Positions 16,039-24,615 of a stretch of DNA of 64,000 bases are shown in pieces. Origin of the DNA: VXNE01 sp963665455. GTDB lineage: Bacteria > Pseudomonadota > Gammaproteobacteria > Pseudomonadales > Azotimanducaceae. Position numbers and translations under genes: made by a program. The notes under the pieces are model-generated. The model saw only the letters and a list, made by a program, of their open reading frames with translations, was not told where the DNA came from and ran no database searches. The stretch lies in the NCBI GenBank assembly GCA_963665455.1, contig OY762279.1, positions 3,720,001-3,784,000 of the forward strand. Reading direction: 5' to 3'. Numbering within the stretch: the stretch's first letter is position 1; the number at the start of each line of letters is the position of its first letter.

Positions 16039-17106
16039 TCAGCCTTGCGTCAGGGCGCGGATGGCCCCGTCCGCCAGCCCCGCCCGTCCCGCCGCGTCGA
16101 TGATGCCGGTCCAGCTATTCTCGTCGATGGGAATACCTGCGGCCCGACGCGCCTCCATGGATTCCTGCTCCGGGTCGCCGGGCAGCCGCACCCGGTCGTG
16201 GCCGTGGCCCGGGGCCGTCGCCAGGAGATAGTCCGCCATCGCCCGAACCTCGCCCTCGAACGCCTCGCGTCCGCCGAAGATGTCGGGGTCGAGGACGAAC
16301 ATCAGCATGTGGTTCACGAGCGTGTCCGGGCGCGCATGCTCTGGCTGGATGGTCCACTCGCCGGCGAGGCCGCCGCCGAGCAGCTCGCAGACAAGCCCCA
16401 GCCCATAGCCCTTGTGTAGCCCGAAGGGGCGAATCGAGCCGCGCGGATCCTCGAACAGGGCACCCGGATCGGTCGTCGGCCGTCCCTCGTGATCGAGAAG
16501 CGCATCCGCCGGCGTCGCTTCCTCCTTCATGTAGGCGACGCGGACCTTGCCCAGGGCGATGGCGCTGGTCGCCATGTCGAGGACGATGGGGCGCTCGCCC
16601 GGGCGCGGCACGGCGCAACAGAAGGGATTGGTCAACATCCGGGATTCGCGCCCGGCCCAGGGGGAGACCACCGGGTCGTGCCCCACTACGTTGACGAAGT
16701 GGATGCTCACGTAGCCGGCGGCGGCGCACCGCTCGCCGTACGTGCCGATGCGGCCGAGGTGGTGGGCGTTGCGCAGGGCGAGGGTGACGACGCCGGTATC
16801 CCGCGCACGTTCGATGGCGAGCTCGGTGGCTTGGCGGCCGACCACCTGGCCGAAGCCGAAGCGTCCGTCGAGGAGCAACGCCGCCCCCCGGTCCCGCAGC
16901 ACCTCGATGTCCGCGTCCGGTGCCAGCTTGCCGGCGGCGATCCCGTCGACGTACGTGGGGACCATGCCGACGCCGTGGGAATCGTGTCCCTTGAGGTTCG
17001 CGAGCACCAGATGTTCGGCGGTCTCCAGCGCCGCGTCCCGCGGTGCCCCCGCGGTGACGAAGATCTCCGTCACGAAGCCCGTCAGCCGCTCCACCGTGAT
17101 CAGCAC
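16039..17106 (-). CDS. Ldh family NAD(P)-dependent oxidoreductase (malate/L-lactate/ureidoglycolate dehydrogenase type)
   Basis: 355 aa from a GTG (17106) with GGGGGAG just upstream; the longer open frame is not needed. Family motifs: DSHGVGMVPTYVDGIAAGKL (about residue 43), LDGRFGFGQVVG, NAHHLGRIGTYGERCA with the catalytic His, and DMATSAIALGKVRVA. Enzymes of this fold (MDH/YlbC/AllD) oxidise 2-hydroxy acids with NAD(P). The divergent neighbour is an SMP-30-like lactonase, which hints at sugar-acid metabolism. The exact substrate is not predictable. Confidence 0.9.
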   Translation of the reverse strand: MLITVERLTGFVTEIFVTAGAPRDAALETAEHLVLANLKGHDSHGVGMVPTYVDGIAAGKLAPDADIEVLRDRGAALLLDGRFGFGQVVGRQATELAIERARDTGVVTLALRNAHHLGRIGTYGERCAAAGYVSIHFVNVVGHDPVVSPWAGRESRMLTNPFCCAVPRPGERPIVLDMATSAIALGKVRVAYMKEEATPADALLDHEGRPTTDPGALFEDPRGSIRPFGLHKGYGLGLVCELLGGGLAGEWTIQPEHARPDTLVNHMLMFVLDPDIFGGREAFEGEVRAMADYLLATAPGHGHDRVRLPGDPEQESMEARRAAGIPIDENSWTGIIDAAGRAGLADGAIRALTQG

Positions 17107-17202
17107 CGCTCCCCCGCGTGTCCGGAATTGCCGCGCCACCTTGCCTACAAAGGGTCGGTATGACAAGGTGCGGCGTTTTCGCGCGGGGTCGCGTGCTGGT
17201 GC

Positions 17203-18084
17203 GTGACCGGGGTTGGGGGAAAGACGTTGCCGGAACGGTTGACCGAGGGATACGGCCTGATCGAAGGCCCGGTGTGGGACGGCGAGCGGGGTCTCCTCTA
17301 CAGCGACGTCCTCTTCGGCGGCGTGTTCGCCCTCGCTCCCGACGGCACGGTATCGACGCTGTTCGAGCACCGGCGCGGCATCGGCGGCATGTCGCCGCAC
17401 GTCGCCGGGGGGCTGGTCGTCAGCGGGCGCAACATCTCCTACAAGGGCTTCGACGGGAGCGCGACGGTCACGCTCCTCGACCGGGATCCGGACCACGGCA
17501 ACGTGGGCTACAACGACATCACGACGGACGCCGAAGGCCGCGTCTACGCCGGCTCCCTCGGTGCCAGCCCCGTGTTCGAGGATGGCCGCGAACCCCAGGC
17601 GGGGGATCTGTACCTGATCGACCTCGACGGTTCCGCCCGGGTCGTCGGCCACGACGTGGAACTCACCAACGGCCTCGGGTTCTCGCCCGATGGTCGGACG
17701 CTCTATCACTCGGATTCGCGCCGTCAGACCGTCTTCCGCTATCCCGTGGCGGCCGGCGGCGACCTAGGCGAGAAGACGCCCTTCGCGCGCACCGAGCGCG
17801 GTGCCCCGGACGGGCTCGTCGTATCCGAGGACGGGGCGGTTTGGGTCGCCCTCGCCGGCGGGAGCTGCGTGGGCGTGTATGAACCCGACGGCACGGTGCG
17901 CGAGTACGTGGAGATTCCCCAGCCGATGTGCACGAGCGTCTGCTTCGGCGGCGCGGATCTGCGGGACCTGTACATCGTGACGGGCTCGGGAGACGCGCCG
18001 GGCGGCAAGGTCGGTGCGGTCTACCGTCACCGGACGGACATCGCCGGACTGGCCGTGCCGCCGGCGCGCGTCCCGATCCCCTGA
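17203..18084 (+). CDS. SMP-30/gluconolactonase family hydrolase
   Basis: 293 aa from a GTG at 17203. Six-bladed propeller with the family metal-ligand positions visible: E in LIEGPVWDGERG, N in VGYNDITTDAEGRVYAG, and N/D in ELTNGLGFSPDGRTLYHSDS followed by GAPDGLVVSEDGAVWVAL. Such enzymes open sugar or aromatic lactones with a divalent metal. It is divergent from the Ldh-type gene and 47 bases upstream of an enoyl-CoA hydratase on the same strand. Confidence 0.9.
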   Translation: MTGVGGKTLPERLTEGYGLIEGPVWDGERGLLYSDVLFGGVFALAPDGTVSTLFEHRRGIGGMSPHVAGGLVVSGRNISYKGFDGSATVTLLDRDPDHGNVGYNDITTDAEGRVYAGSLGASPVFEDGREPQAGDLYLIDLDGSARVVGHDVELTNGLGFSPDGRTLYHSDSRRQTVFRYPVAAGGDLGEKTPFARTERGAPDGLVVSEDGAVWVALAGGSCVGVYEPDGTVREYVEIPQPMCTSVCFGGADLRDLYIVTGSGDAPGGKVGAVYRHRTDIAGLAVPPARVPIP

Positions 18085-18131
18085 ATCGCTATCGAAAATC
18101 ACCCCATCGAGACCAGGAGAGACCACGAACC

Positions 18132-18968
18132 ATGAGCAGAGTCGAGATCGACACCGGTACCGAGCACCTGCTCGCGTACGAAGAGCACGGCGTGGCCGTG
18201 ATGACCCTGAACCGGCCCCAGGCGCGCAACGCCATGTCGAACGAGATGACGGCCGGGCTCGCCCGCGCGCTCGACGTGGCCGAGCAGTCGGCGAGCGTGC
18301 GCGCGGTGGTCGTCACCGGCGCCGGCGGCGCCTTCTGCGCCGGCGGGGACGTCAAGAACATGGCGGCCGGCGGCAGCGGCCCGAGCGCGGGCAACGAGCC
18401 GTCCCTCGACGAACGCATCCACGCCCAGCGGCTGAGCCAGCGCAACACCGCCGGGCGCATGTACCTGATGCCGAAGCCCGTCATCGCCATGCTGCCCGGA
18501 CCGGCGGCGGGCGCGGGACTCGCCATCGCCCTGGCCGCGGACCTGCGCACCATGGCGGACACCGCGTTCATCACCACGGCGTTCGCGCGCGTCGGCTTCA
18601 GCGGCGACTACGGCGGCACGTATTTCCTCAGCCACCTCGTGGGGTCGGCGAAGGCGCGGGAGCTCTACTACCTGTCGGACCGCGTCGGGGCGGAAGAGTG
18701 CGAGCGCCTCGGGCTCGCGAACTTCGTGTTCCCGGCGGACGCGCTGCAGGACGAGACGATGGCCCTCGCGCGGCGCCTGGCGGACGGCCCACCCATCGCC
18801 TACCGCTACATGAAGGAGAATCTGAACCGGGCGGCCATGGGCGCGGACGTGATCGAGTGCCTGGACCTTGAGGCCACGCACCACGTCCACGCGGGGCTCT
18901 CGGAGGACCATCGCGCGGCGGCGCAGGCCTTCGTGAACAAGGAACAGCCGGTCTTCAACGGCCGTTGA
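18132..18968 (+). CDS. Enoyl-CoA hydratase/isomerase family protein
   Basis: 278 aa; the ATG at 18132 has AGGAGAG upstream, so the longer open frame is rejected. Crotonase features: VAVMTLNRPQARNAMSNEM, the oxyanion-hole segment GAGGAFCAGGDVKNM (about residue 72) and PGPAAGAGLAIALAADLR (about residue 124). The position corresponding to the catalytic Glu of crotonase is in the GFSGDYGGTYFL region, where Asp and Gly are found, so a simple hydratase reaction is not certain and another crotonase chemistry is possible. Acts on acyl-CoA in the cytoplasm. Confidence 0.85.
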   Translation: MSRVEIDTGTEHLLAYEEHGVAVMTLNRPQARNAMSNEMTAGLARALDVAEQSASVRAVVVTGAGGAFCAGGDVKNMAAGGSGPSAGNEPSLDERIHAQRLSQRNTAGRMYLMPKPVIAMLPGPAAGAGLAIALAADLRTMADTAFITTAFARVGFSGDYGGTYFLSHLVGSAKARELYYLSDRVGAEECERLGLANFVFPADALQDETMALARRLADGPPIAYRYMKENLNRAAMGADVIECLDLEATHHVHAGLSEDHRAAAQAFVNKEQPVFNGR

Positions 18969-18985
18969 GCCCGGGTTCCATGCGT

Positions 18986-19009
18986 GCGCCCCGGCTGGGT
19001 CCGGGGCGC
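18986..19009. terminator. GC-rich hairpin between convergent genes, possible bidirectional terminator
   Basis: Perfect 9-bp stem GCGCCCCGG / CCGGGGCGC with a six-base loop, located between the convergent ends at 18968 and 19022. No T-run follows on either strand, so intrinsic termination is only suggested by position and stability. Confidence 0.45.
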
Positions 19010-19021
19010 CGCGCGCCGCCC

Positions 19022-19807
19022 TCAAGCCGCTGGCTGGTCGTCGGTGCTGGTGCCGCCGCCCCCGAGCAACTGCTGCAGCGAGTCCATAAGGTTCACCGGC
19101 AACGGGAACACGATGGTGGAGGACTTCTCGCCGGCGATCTCGGTCAGCGTCTGCAGATAGCGGAGTTGCATCGAGGTCGGTTGTCCCGACAGGCGCTCCG
19201 CCGCTTCCACGAGGCGTTGGGCCGCCTGGAACTCGCCGTCGGCGTGGATGACCTTCGCGCGCCGCTCCCGCTCGGCCTCCGCCTGCTTGGCGATGGCGCG
19301 GATCATGCTCTCGTCGATGTCCACGTGCTTGATCTCGACGTTCGAGACCTTGATGCCCCACTGGTCGGTCTGCTGGTCGAGGATGGCCTGGATGTCCGCG
19401 TTCAACTTCTCGCGCTCGGCCAGCAGTTGGTCGAGTTCGTGCTGGCCGAGCACCGAGCGCAGGGTCGTCTGCGCGAGTTGCCCCGTCGCCTGCATGTAGT
19501 CCTCGACGTTGATGATCGCGGGCTGCGAATCCACGACGCGGAAATAGAGCACCGCGTTGACCTTCACGGAGACGTTGTCCAAGGTGATGAGGTCCTGGGT
19601 GGGGATGTCCATCACGATCGTGCGGAGGTCCACCCGGACCATCTGCTGGATGATCGGGATGATGATGATGAGCCCCGGCCCCTTGACCCGGTAGAAGCGC
19701 CCGAGCATGAAGACGACGCCGCGTTCGTACTCGCGCAGGACGCGCAACGCGCTCGCCAGGATGGCAAGCACGATGCCGGTGACGACGATGGTGAAAATCT
19801 CGGTCAT
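19022..19807 (-). CDS. Slipin, SPFH/band 7 membrane scaffold protein
   Basis: 261 aa. An N-terminal membrane helix (IFTIVVTGIVLAILASALRV) is followed directly by the SPFH domain: EYERGVVFMLGRFYRVKGPG, IPTQDLITLDNVSVKVNAVL, LRSVLGQHELDQLLAEREKL and WGIKVSNVEIKHVDIDESM. A coiled C-terminal region of about 60 residues and a Gly-rich tail follow. Slipins form oligomeric rings or microdomains on the inner membrane. The NfeD-type gene lies directly upstream on the same strand (47-base gap), the usual partner of slipins. Confidence 0.93.
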   Translation of the reverse strand: MTEIFTIVVTGIVLAILASALRVLREYERGVVFMLGRFYRVKGPGLIIIIPIIQQMVRVDLRTIVMDIPTQDLITLDNVSVKVNAVLYFRVVDSQPAIINVEDYMQATGQLAQTTLRSVLGQHELDQLLAEREKLNADIQAILDQQTDQWGIKVSNVEIKHVDIDESMIRAIAKQAEAERERRAKVIHADGEFQAAQRLVEAAERLSGQPTSMQLRYLQTLTEIAGEKSSTIVFPLPVNLMDSLQQLLGGGGTSTDDQPAA

Positions 19808-19854
19808 GGTTTGATCTGTTCTCCTTGTTTGGCTGACGCCCGCCCGCCGAGGCG

Positions 19855-21321
19855 CTACGCGTCTTCGCGGGGCTCGACCGTAAGGTCGAGGCCTTCGCGG
19901 CTTGTCACCGTGAGCACGGCGCCCTTGGCGACGGGTCCCCCGCTCCTGGCGTGCCAGACTTCCCCGGCGGCCCGTACGCTGCCTTCGCCGTCGAAGTCCT
20001 CCAATGCGACGGCCTCCGCCCCGATGAGCGCCTCGCCGCCGCTGACGACGGGGCTCCGCCAGGCGCGGAGCGCGGCGCCCGCCACGAACACCACGAGGCC
20101 CGCCGTCGCCGCCGTCATCGCCAGGATGATCGGAATCGATACGCGATAGCCGGGCAGGTCCGTGTCGAAGAGGATTAGCGAGCCGACGAGGAACGCGATC
20201 ACGCCCCCCGTGCCGAGCACGCCGAAGCTCGGGGTGAACGCCTCCGCGGCCAGCAACCCGAGCCCGACGACGACGAGGGCGAGGCCGGCGTAGTTCACCG
20301 GGAGCATTTGCAGGGCGTAGGCGCCGAGCAGCAGGCAGATGATGCCGGCCACGCCGCCGACGCCGGTGCCGGGGTTGTAGAACTCGAAGATGAGCCCATA
20401 CACGCCAATCATCAGCAGCAGGTAGGCGACGTTCGGGTCGGCGATGAGGCCGAGCAGCTCGTAGCGCCAGTCGGGTTCGATGCGCTCGATCTGGTTGTCG
20501 GAGGTGTCGAGGGTGACCTCGCCTCCCTCGATGGCGATGGTCTCCCCGTCGAGGGCCGCGAGCAGTTCGTCGAGGTCCTCCACCACCAGGTCGATGACGT
20601 TCTGCTCAAGCGCTTCCCGGGCCGGCAGGTTCGAGGCTTCCCGGACGGTCTGCTCGGCCCATTCCACGTTCCTGCCCCGCAACTCGGCGATGCCCCGGAT
20701 GTAGGCGACGGCGTCGTTGACGACCTTGCGGTCCATTGCTGTACCGGAGGGCTTGCCGGGTTTCGCCGCGGCGGGTTCCTCGCTCGTTTCTTCCCCTTCG
20801 CCTCCGTCGCCGGCGGCCTCGTCGGCGGGCGGTTCCTCGGGCTGCGGCTGAGGCGCCTGGGGGATGGGCAGGGGACTGCCGCCGCCAATGCTGACGGGGG
20901 TCGACGAACCGATGTTGGTCGCCGGCGCCATGGCCGCGACGTGGCTCGCGTACATGATGTAGGTGCCGGCGCTCGCGGCCCGGGCGCCGTTCGGCGAGAC
21001 GTAGGTCGCGACGGGGACGCGGGATGCGAGCAGCACCTTGATCATGTCGCGCATGGACTTGTCGAGGCCGCCCGGCGTGTCGAGCCGCAACACCACGAGG
21101 TCCACGCCGGCATCCTCGGCGTCCTCAAGCGAGCGGATGAAGTAGTCCGCGGAGGCGGGTCCGATCGCGCCGTCGATCTCGAGCACCCAGACCTTCGCAC
21201 CGGCCGCCGGTTGCGCAAGGACGACCATGAGAAGCAGGGCACACAGCGGCGACAGGGGTCCGGTGGCTGAACGGACCCGGGTTCCGATACCACCGCAGTG
21301 ACGCACGGAGCGCGTATGCAT
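19855..21321 (-). CDS. nfeD: NfeD-family membrane protein with ClpP-like serine protease domain
   Basis: 488 aa from the ATG at 21321. Signal/anchor helix (LCALLLMVVLAQPAAGAK), then a ClpP-like domain (VWVLEIDGAIGPASADYFI; LDTPGGLDKSMRDM; ARAASAGTYIMYASHVAAM) with the Ser in ASAGTY and the Lys in DRKVVNDAVAYI, the Ser-Lys dyad of the long NfeD type. Four membrane helices and a C-terminal OB-fold NfeD domain (EALIGAEAVALEDFDGEGSV) complete it. Unusual: a Pro/Glu/Gly-rich insertion of about 45 residues splits the protease domain between Ser and Lys. Forms an operon with the slipin gene. Confidence 0.9.
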   Translation of the reverse strand: MHTRSVRHCGGIGTRVRSATGPLSPLCALLLMVVLAQPAAGAKVWVLEIDGAIGPASADYFIRSLEDAEDAGVDLVVLRLDTPGGLDKSMRDMIKVLLASRVPVATYVSPNGARAASAGTYIMYASHVAAMAPATNIGSSTPVSIGGGSPLPIPQAPQPQPEEPPADEAAGDGGEGEETSEEPAAAKPGKPSGTAMDRKVVNDAVAYIRGIAELRGRNVEWAEQTVREASNLPAREALEQNVIDLVVEDLDELLAALDGETIAIEGGEVTLDTSDNQIERIEPDWRYELLGLIADPNVAYLLLMIGVYGLIFEFYNPGTGVGGVAGIICLLLGAYALQMLPVNYAGLALVVVGLGLLAAEAFTPSFGVLGTGGVIAFLVGSLILFDTDLPGYRVSIPIILAMTAATAGLVVFVAGAALRAWRSPVVSGGEALIGAEAVALEDFDGEGSVRAAGEVWHARSGGPVAKGAVLTVTSREGLDLTVEPREDA

Positions 21322-21382
21322 GCGTCTATTCTGACACAGTTTTCGGTGCTCGCATGCTCGCCGGGAGGTGCGTCCGGGCGAG

Positions 21383-22366
21383 CTACGGCGCGGGAATGCG
21401 CAGGTCCCGCTCCGCCAGCCATTCGGCGTTGAAGAGCCGCGAGCGGTACTTGCTGCCATCGTCGCAGAGCATGGTGACGACGACGTGGCCGGGGCCGAGC
21501 TCCCGCGCCACCCCCACGGCACCGCACAGGTTGATGCCCGTGCTCGAGCCGAAGAACCAACCGGCGTGCCGCAGCTGGCGGTACACCATGTTGATCATGT
21601 CCTGGTCCGGCACCTGGAGGGCCCAATCGATCTCGGCGCCGGCGAGATTGTCGGTCACCCGGGAGTTGCCGATGCCCTCGGTGATCGACGGGCCGGGGGT
21701 CATCGTCGCCTCGCCCGTCGTCACGTAGTTGTAGAGCGCGCTGCCCATGCAGTCCGACAGCACGAGTTGGATGCCGGGGTTGCGCTCCTTGAGGAACGCG
21801 GAGACGCCCGCCAGTGTACCCCCCGTCCCAACCGCGCTGACGAAGGCGTCCACCTTGCCGCCGGTCTGCTCCCACACCTCGGGCCCGGTGGATTCGTAGT
21901 GGGCGAGACGATTCGCGGTGTTGTCGAATTGGTTGGCCCAGACGCCCCCGTCCAGGGATTCGGCATGGCGGCCCGCCTGCTTCTGGTAGTTCATGTCGTT
22001 GGCGTAGGGCACCGTCGGCACGACCCGCACCTCCGCGCCGAGGGTGCGCAGGATCTCCACCTTCTCGGGCGACTGGTTGTCCGGCATGTAGATGACGCAG
22101 CCATAGCCCCGGGCGTTGCAGATGTGCGCGATGCCGATGCCGGTGTTGCCGGCCGTGCCCTCGACGACGGTGCCGCCCGGCCGCAGGGCACCGCTCTTCT
22201 CGTGCTCGCGGATGATCCACCAGGCGGCGCGGTCCTTGACGGAACCGCCCGGGCTCATGAACTCGGCCTTGCCGAGAATCTCGCAGCCGGTTTCCTCGGA
22301 GAGGTCCGTGAGGCGAATGAGCGGCGTGTTGCCCACCGCCTCCACGAACCCGTTCCGCGTGTCCAT
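21383..22366 (-). CDS. cysK: Cysteine synthase A-like PLP enzyme
   Basis: 327 aa from the ATG at 22366 with AAGGGAGAGG upstream; the start at 22438 is rejected. Fold-type II PLP signatures: VGNTPLIRL near residue 12, the Schiff-base lysine in SPGGSVKDRAA, the substrate loop EGTAGNTGIG, and the phosphate-binding GTGGTLAGVSAFL. It makes cysteine from O-acetylserine and sulfide, or a related beta-replacement. The length fits CysK. The gene is divergent from the serine-hydrolase gene. Confidence 0.85.
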   Translation of the reverse strand: MDTRNGFVEAVGNTPLIRLTDLSEETGCEILGKAEFMSPGGSVKDRAAWWIIREHEKSGALRPGGTVVEGTAGNTGIGIAHICNARGYGCVIYMPDNQSPEKVEILRTLGAEVRVVPTVPYANDMNYQKQAGRHAESLDGGVWANQFDNTANRLAHYESTGPEVWEQTGGKVDAFVSAVGTGGTLAGVSAFLKERNPGIQLVLSDCMGSALYNYVTTGEATMTPGPSITEGIGNSRVTDNLAGAEIDWALQVPDQDMINMVYRQLRHAGWFFGSSTGINLCGAVGVARELGPGHVVVTMLCDDGSKYRSRLFNAEWLAERDLRIPAP

Positions 22367-22497
22367 GCCCTCTCCCTTCCCGCAACAGACGCGAAACGGG
22401 CGATTGTACCGACGCCGCGGGGCCGATTGCATTTTCATGGCGGTGGCTTCCTGTTAGCTTGTCCGCGCACAACGGGTCGCGTTCGAGGAGGAGTTGC

Positions 22498-23643
22498 ATG
22501 CCAGACCGCAAGACCGTGGTGGCGCCAAGCGCCATCGGGCTCGACCCCGGACGGCTTGACGCGCTCAGGCAACGCGCCCGCCAGGAAGTCGACGAGGGGC
22601 GGCTGCCATCGGCGCAGATTGCCGTGGCGCGGGACGGACGCCTGGGCCTGTTCGAGACCTTTGGCGACGCGGACAACGACACGCTCTACTGCATCTTCTC
22701 GTCCACCAAGGCCATCACCTCTGCCGCAGGGTGGTTGGTGATCCAGGACGGCGAGCTGGACATTGGCGAAAGGGTCTCGGACATCGTCCCCGAATTCGGG
22801 TCGAACGGGAAGGAGCACGTCACCGTCGAGCAACTCTTCCTGCACACGGCCGGCTTCCCGCACGCGCCGTTCCGGCCCCTGGATTGGGAAGACCCGGCGC
22901 GGCGGCTGCAACGGTATCGGCAATGGCGCCTGACCTGGGCGCCCGGCTCCCGCTTCGAGTACCACCCGACCTCCAGCATGTGGATGATCGCGGAGATCGT
23001 CGAGCGGCGGAGCGGCCGCGATTTCCGCGAGTTCGTGCGGGAGCGGATCGCGCTGCCCCTCGGGTTGCCGGACCTGTTCGTCGGATTGCCGGCGGACCAG
23101 AATGGCCGGGTGGCGGAGTGCATGCACGTCGGCGAGGCGTTGACGAGCGAAGACTACGCCCGGCTGGGCCTGCCGGTCACCGAGGTGACCGAGGACGCGA
23201 TACTCAGCTTCAACCGCCCCGAGATTCGGGCGGTCGGCGTGCCGGGGGGCGGTGCGGTCACCTCCGCCGCCGACATGGCGCTCTTCTACCAGGGGCTTCT
23301 GCATGGCGGGGCGGGTGAGCGGCGGGTGTGGACCGACGAGACGCTCGCCATGGCGCGCACCGTGTGCAGCGGCGACCTCACGGACCCCATGTACGGCAAG
23401 CGCGTACACCGCGCCCTGGGGGTCGTGGTCGCGGGCGACGAGGACCGGAACTACCGGGGCTTCGGGCACCACAACTCCGAACTGGCCTTCGGGCACGGCG
23501 GCGCCGGCGGGCAGATCGCCTGGGCCGATCCCGCGACCGGGATTTCGGTGGGCTACTGCACGAACGGACACGAACGCAATCCGCTGCGGACCGGCCGGCG
23601 GGGGGTCAGCATCTCGAATCGCGCGGCCGTCTGCGCGGCCTGA
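22498..23643 (+). CDS. Serine hydrolase, class C beta-lactamase/esterase fold
   Basis: 381 aa from the ATG at 22498 with GAGGAGGAG upstream. The nucleophile motif S-x-x-K is in FSSTKAITSA (about residue 68). The Tyr motif is YHPTSSMW (YxS/N equivalent) and the third motif is FGHGGAGGQ. No signal peptide is visible, so a cytoplasmic esterase-like role (EstB type) is more likely than a secreted beta-lactamase. The rhomboid gene follows after 13 bases on the same strand. Confidence 0.88.
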   Translation: MPDRKTVVAPSAIGLDPGRLDALRQRARQEVDEGRLPSAQIAVARDGRLGLFETFGDADNDTLYCIFSSTKAITSAAGWLVIQDGELDIGERVSDIVPEFGSNGKEHVTVEQLFLHTAGFPHAPFRPLDWEDPARRLQRYRQWRLTWAPGSRFEYHPTSSMWMIAEIVERRSGRDFREFVRERIALPLGLPDLFVGLPADQNGRVAECMHVGEALTSEDYARLGLPVTEVTEDAILSFNRPEIRAVGVPGGGAVTSAADMALFYQGLLHGGAGERRVWTDETLAMARTVCSGDLTDPMYGKRVHRALGVVVAGDEDRNYRGFGHHNSELAFGHGGAGGQIAWADPATGISVGYCTNGHERNPLRTGRRGVSISNRAAVCAA

Positions 23644-23656
23644 AACGACCGGGCGC

Positions 23657-24568
23657 ATGGAGGTCCCCGACGACCCGTTCGCCTGGATTTGCATCCGGCA
23701 CCACCGGGACCCGCGGCGCATCAACGAAGCCTCCCTGGTACTGACCGCGGTCGGCATCGACAATTTCGTGGAGCGCGTCCACTCCGAGGACGGTTGGACC
23801 GAGGCTCGGGATTGGGGGTTGTTCATCCGCCGGGGCAACAGCGCCCTGGCCGCCGACCAACTCGAACGCTACCGCGTGGAGAACCTGCCGCCTCGCATCC
23901 GGGTTCCTCCGATCATTACCTTCGACAGCGGTTGGGCTGGGGTGCTCGGCTTCCTATGCATCCTTTGGGCGCTGCCGGCCCTGGAGGGCTGGGGGCTCTT
24001 CGGCATCGACTGGCGCGGCGCGGGCCGCATGGAGGCGGCGCTCGTTCGCGACGGCGAATGGTGGCGCACCGTCACCGCGCTGACGCTGCACGGCGACCTG
24101 GCGCACATCCTCGGGAACTCGCTGTTTGGGGCCGTCTTCGGCGTCATGGCCGGACGCTACCTGGGTTCCGGCCTGTGCTGGCTGCTGGTGTTGGCCGCCG
24201 GGGCCGCCGGAAACGGGCTGAACGCGCTGCTGCGCCCGGACGGCTTCGCCTCGCTCGGGGCGTCCACGGCCACGTTCGCCTGCGTCGGGCTCACCTCCGC
24301 CTTCGTATGGCGCCGCGGCTACTTCCGGGGCCGGGGCTGGCGGCGCGGTCTCGCGCCGCTCGCGGCGGGACTGGCATTACTGGCCTTCACCGGGATGGGA
24401 GGCGCGAACACGGACGTGCTGGCGCATGTTGCGGGGTTCGCGTGCGGGGTCGCCGCCGGCGTCGCCATCGCGCCGTTCGACATTCGGCGGCTGGGACGGT
24501 CGGGGCAGTATCTGGCGGGTGGATTCGCCGCGCTGGTCGTCCTCGTGGCGTGGATGATGGCGGGGTAG
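23657..24568 (+). CDS. Rhomboid-family intramembrane serine protease with N-terminal soluble domain
   Basis: 303 aa. Residues 1-95 form a soluble domain (INEASLVLTAVGIDNFVERV). Six to seven membrane helices follow. Rhomboid signs: EWWRTVTALTLHGDLAHILGN with the conserved W-R, H and N; the Ser in FASLGASTATFACVG; the His in VLAHVAGFACG. The usual GxSGxxxG motif is GASTATFA here, so Gly after the nucleophile is Thr. Cleavage activity is likely but not certain. Confidence 0.85.
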   Translation: MEVPDDPFAWICIRHHRDPRRINEASLVLTAVGIDNFVERVHSEDGWTEARDWGLFIRRGNSALAADQLERYRVENLPPRIRVPPIITFDSGWAGVLGFLCILWALPALEGWGLFGIDWRGAGRMEAALVRDGEWWRTVTALTLHGDLAHILGNSLFGAVFGVMAGRYLGSGLCWLLVLAAGAAGNGLNALLRPDGFASLGASTATFACVGLTSAFVWRRGYFRGRGWRRGLAPLAAGLALLAFTGMGGANTDVLAHVAGFACGVAAGVAIAPFDIRRLGRSGQYLAGGFAALVVLVAWMMAG

Positions 24569-24615
24569 AGGGGCCTGATGCAGGCGCATCCGGACGAGGG
24601 CGTCTCCTTTTGGGG

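Noticed and set aside
24570..24610. GCCTGATGCAGGCGCATCCGG-like sequence resembling enterobacterial REP units
   Set aside because: No second copy or palindrome was found in the window; the likeness is short and may be chance.
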